From assembly GCF_022647665.1 (NCBI RefSeq), contig NZ_CP071872.1:3720001-3784000 (forward strand): 64,000 nucleotides of DNA, written 5' to 3'. Each line of letters begins with the position of its first letter. Position 1 is the first letter of the stretch. Origin of the DNA: Streptomyces formicae (GTDB lineage: Bacteria; Actinomycetota; Actinomycetes; Streptomycetales; Streptomycetaceae). The notes beneath the pieces are model-generated. The model ran no database searches. It was not told the DNA's origin and saw only the letters and a list, made by a program, of their open reading frames with translations. The position numbers and the translations under genes were made by a program. Positions 62,281 to 64,000 of this stretch are shown piece after piece.

Positions 62281-63762
62281 ATGGGCCGCATGCGCGATAT
62301 CGCGGTGGTCGGGGGCGGCGGGGGAGCGGTGTGTCTGCTGGACGCGCTGTCGCAGACGTCCGGGCCGCCGACCGCTGTCACCGTCTTCGAGCCGTCCGAC
62401 CGCCTGTGGCGCGGCCGCCCCTATCAGCGGGATGCCGACTGCATTCTGGTGAATCTGCCTTCGCGTGCCATGTCGGTCAGCGCCGGGGACCGTGGCCACT
62501 TCGACCGCTGGCTCTCCCGCGGCCACCGGCGACAGACCGCTGAAACCGCGGACGCCGACGCCTTCAACGCCGCGGCCTTCCCTCCTCGCGCACTGTTCGG
62601 CGACTATCTGGAGACGGTGGCGCACCACAGCGTGGTCCGGCTCAGGGAGCGTGGCTGGAGGGTCCGCCTCGTACGCGAACGTGTCGTCCAGGCCGCACCG
62701 CGGGCCGGCGGTGCCACGCTGACCACGGAGCGCGGCGCACGGCACCCGGCGGACCGGGTGGTCCTGTGCATGGGAGCAGGCACGCCCCACGACGGATTCC
62801 GTCTGCACGGACCGGAACCGGGATTCATCCCCGACCCCTACCCGGTATCGAAAGCCCTGGCAGGAATCGACGCACACGACACCGTCGCCGTCCTCGGCAC
62901 GGGACTGACCGCGGCTGACGTGGTCCTCTCCCTGCACGCCGGCGGACATCGAGGACCCGTCTTCCTGCTGTCCCGGCACGGGGTACTGCCCGCGGTCCGC
63001 CAGCGGCCGATCGCCCACACCATGCGGCACTTCACCCCCGACCACTTCCACGCCCTGAGCCGTCAGGGTGAGGTCGGCTTCACCGACGTCGTTCAGGTGC
63101 TGCGCGACGAACTCGCCTCCGCCGGTCAGCACCCGGCCGAGCTCGAGACCGAATTCGCCCTGCTTCACGAGGACCCCGCTCGCCGACTACGACGTCAGCT
63201 GGACCTGGTCGATTCGCAGAGCCTCGGACTGCGCATCCTGCAGCACACCCTGCCCGTCGCCGTCGACGTCTGGCCGCTGATGCCGCACCGGGACCGCACC
63301 GAACTCCTGCGCCACCACTATCGCGCCATCCACTCCCTGTGCTGCCCGATGCCGCCCACCACCGCCGCCCGCCTGCTGGCGATGAGTGATTCGGGTCAAC
63401 TCCGTATCCTGGGAGGGCTGCACGACGTCAGCCGCACCCACCAGGGATTCATCGCCGTCACGGACAGCCGACAGGTCCACGCCGACACGGTGGTCAACGC
63501 CACGTCCGTCGCGCCGCACCGGGTACCCGCGGCGGCCGCGCCCCTGGTGGATTCCTTGATCACGGCATCCGTCGCGTCGGTGCACCCGCACGGCGGTCTC
63601 CGCGTGGCGCGCGAGACCAGCCAGTTCATCGTCAACGGCAGGACGCAGGAGTGCTTTTACGCACTCGGTGACGTGACCTTCGGTTCCCTGTTCATCACCG
63701 CGGCGATGCCCGTCATCGTGAAGCTCGCACAGGAGATTTCCCGCGAGGTGACCAGGCCATGA
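62281..63762 (+). CDS. FAD/NAD(P)-binding protein (NAD_binding_9 type)
   Basis: 493 residues. It has the dinucleotide-binding opening RDIAVVGGGGGAVCLLDAL, FEPSDRLWRGRPYQRDADCILVNLPSRAMSVSAGD, and VAVLGTGLTAADVVLSLHAGG for a second nucleotide, ending in ECFYALGDVTFGSLFIT. Related proteins are poorly characterised FAD-dependent oxidoreductases (L-ornithine/lysine N-oxygenase-like and HIM1-like), often encoded near secondary metabolism. ATG 62281 follows GGAAGG by 8 nt; ATG 62251 and 62290 are alternatives. No partner genes visible. Confidence 0.85.
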   Translation: MGRMRDIAVVGGGGGAVCLLDALSQTSGPPTAVTVFEPSDRLWRGRPYQRDADCILVNLPSRAMSVSAGDRGHFDRWLSRGHRRQTAETADADAFNAAAFPPRALFGDYLETVAHHSVVRLRERGWRVRLVRERVVQAAPRAGGATLTTERGARHPADRVVLCMGAGTPHDGFRLHGPEPGFIPDPYPVSKALAGIDAHDTVAVLGTGLTAADVVLSLHAGGHRGPVFLLSRHGVLPAVRQRPIAHTMRHFTPDHFHALSRQGEVGFTDVVQVLRDELASAGQHPAELETEFALLHEDPARRLRRQLDLVDSQSLGLRILQHTLPVAVDVWPLMPHRDRTELLRHHYRAIHSLCCPMPPTTAARLLAMSDSGQLRILGGLHDVSRTHQGFIAVTDSRQVHADTVVNATSVAPHRVPAAAAPLVDSLITASVASVHPHGGLRVARETSQFIVNGRTQECFYALGDVTFGSLFITAAMPVIVKLAQEISREVTRP

Positions 63763-63831
63763 CGCCAGCCATGACGGCAGCGGGCCTCCTGCACGGTCTC
63801 GGCGGGTCCGGACGGCTTCGCCTTCCTGGCT

Positions 63832-64000
63832 CTACGAGTCGGTGGGCCGCGGCAGCAGCGTGCCGTCGACGTACAGGTCCACGTGCTCGTTGTAGAACGC
63901 GACCATGCCCGCGATGCGGTCGACGTGGATCGTGGGGAAGTCGTACGCCCAGGCGATGTCCTCGTGGGTGGCGACGTCGCTGTCGAACGACCAGTAGCCG
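63832..64000 (-). CDS. DUF427 family protein (C-terminal part)
   Basis: The 5' end runs off the window. The visible 55 residues (GYWSFDSDVATHEDIAWAYDFP, IAGMVAFYNEHVDLYVDG) end at a TAG at 63832-63834 and match the C-terminal half of the small DUF427 beta-barrel, whose function is unknown. Confidence 0.85.
   Translation of the reverse strand, partial: GYWSFDSDVATHEDIAWAYDFPTIHVDRIAGMVAFYNEHVDLYVDGTLLPRPTDS

Overview
The window looks like a Streptomyces chromosome segment. The DNA is very GC-rich with strong third-position G/C bias, GTG starts and GTGA/ATGA stop-start overlaps are frequent, and it carries lineage-typical genes (DUF5997, DUF3472, S1 proteases with alpha-lytic prodomains, SpoIIE/PP2C phosphatases). 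A 'cgccggcgtttgaggcgcg'-type intergenic repeat is also present. No rRNA, tRNA, CRISPR array, prophage or intact transposase gene was seen.

Region 1 (1-20636) is a plant-glycan utilisation island. It holds two GH78 alpha-L-rhamnosidases, a GH127 beta-L-arabinofuranosidase, a GH2 beta-galactosidase-type enzyme, a GH42 beta-galactosidase, a GH29 alpha-L-fucosidase and an unidentified partial (alpha/alpha)-barrel-like protein. In the middle, a SorC-type regulator diverges from a four-gene operon encoding a split transketolase, an FGGY sugar kinase and a TIM-barrel sugar isomerase. That gene set matches the transketolase-dependent D-apiose pathway, so the island may degrade apiose/rhamnose/arabinose-rich glycans such as rhamnogalacturonan II or plant glycosides. 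No sugar transporter lies in the window. A small inverted-repeat element (MITE) and a GC-rich repeat separate the operon from the GH42 gene.

Region 2 (20865-21956) is a mechanosensitive channel gene. Region 3 (21938-40620) is the most unusual part: fifteen co-directional, tightly packed genes on the minus strand, facing a divergent LuxR-type regulator. In transcription order they encode a 49-residue secreted-type peptide, a heme-oxygenase-like diiron oxidase, a GNAT acetyltransferase, an isochorismatase-type hydrolase, HypE, HypF, a diaminobutyrate-type aminotransferase, a cyclase-like protein, an MHS transporter, an M20 amidohydrolase, an ATP-grasp ligase, a double ATP-grasp ligase, an MFS exporter, a MocR/LysN-like aminotransferase and an NTF2-like protein. 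There are no hydrogenase genes, so HypE/HypF probably supply a thiocarbamate/cyano group to a small amino-acid-derived product. I do not recognise this cluster.

Region 4 (41109-49538) is mixed chromosomal content: DUF5997, an HTH-less LysR-like protein, an acidic protein, a secreted TNT-type NADase with a possible immunity protein, a membrane PP2C phosphatase, a secreted AOC-barrel protein, a lone cytochrome oxidase subunit I with a small membrane partner, and a Tat-exported endonuclease/phosphatase. Region 5 (49618-58140) has a secreted polysaccharide lyase, a DeoR/LacI hybrid regulator, an S1 protease, a DUF2993 protein, a sulfatase-NPCBM protein and a decayed DUF3472-lectin gene. Region 6 (58342-64000) has a GAF-like/PP2C phosphatase, a flavin monooxygenase divergent from a TetR regulator, an FAD/NAD(P)-binding protein and the C-terminus of a DUF427 protein.

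Caution for every reader: at least ten reading-frame breaks were found, and every one is explained by loss of a single base, several of them in G/C runs. The broken genes in regions 1 and 3 (GH2, aminotransferase, double ATP-grasp, HypF) are probably intact in the organism.
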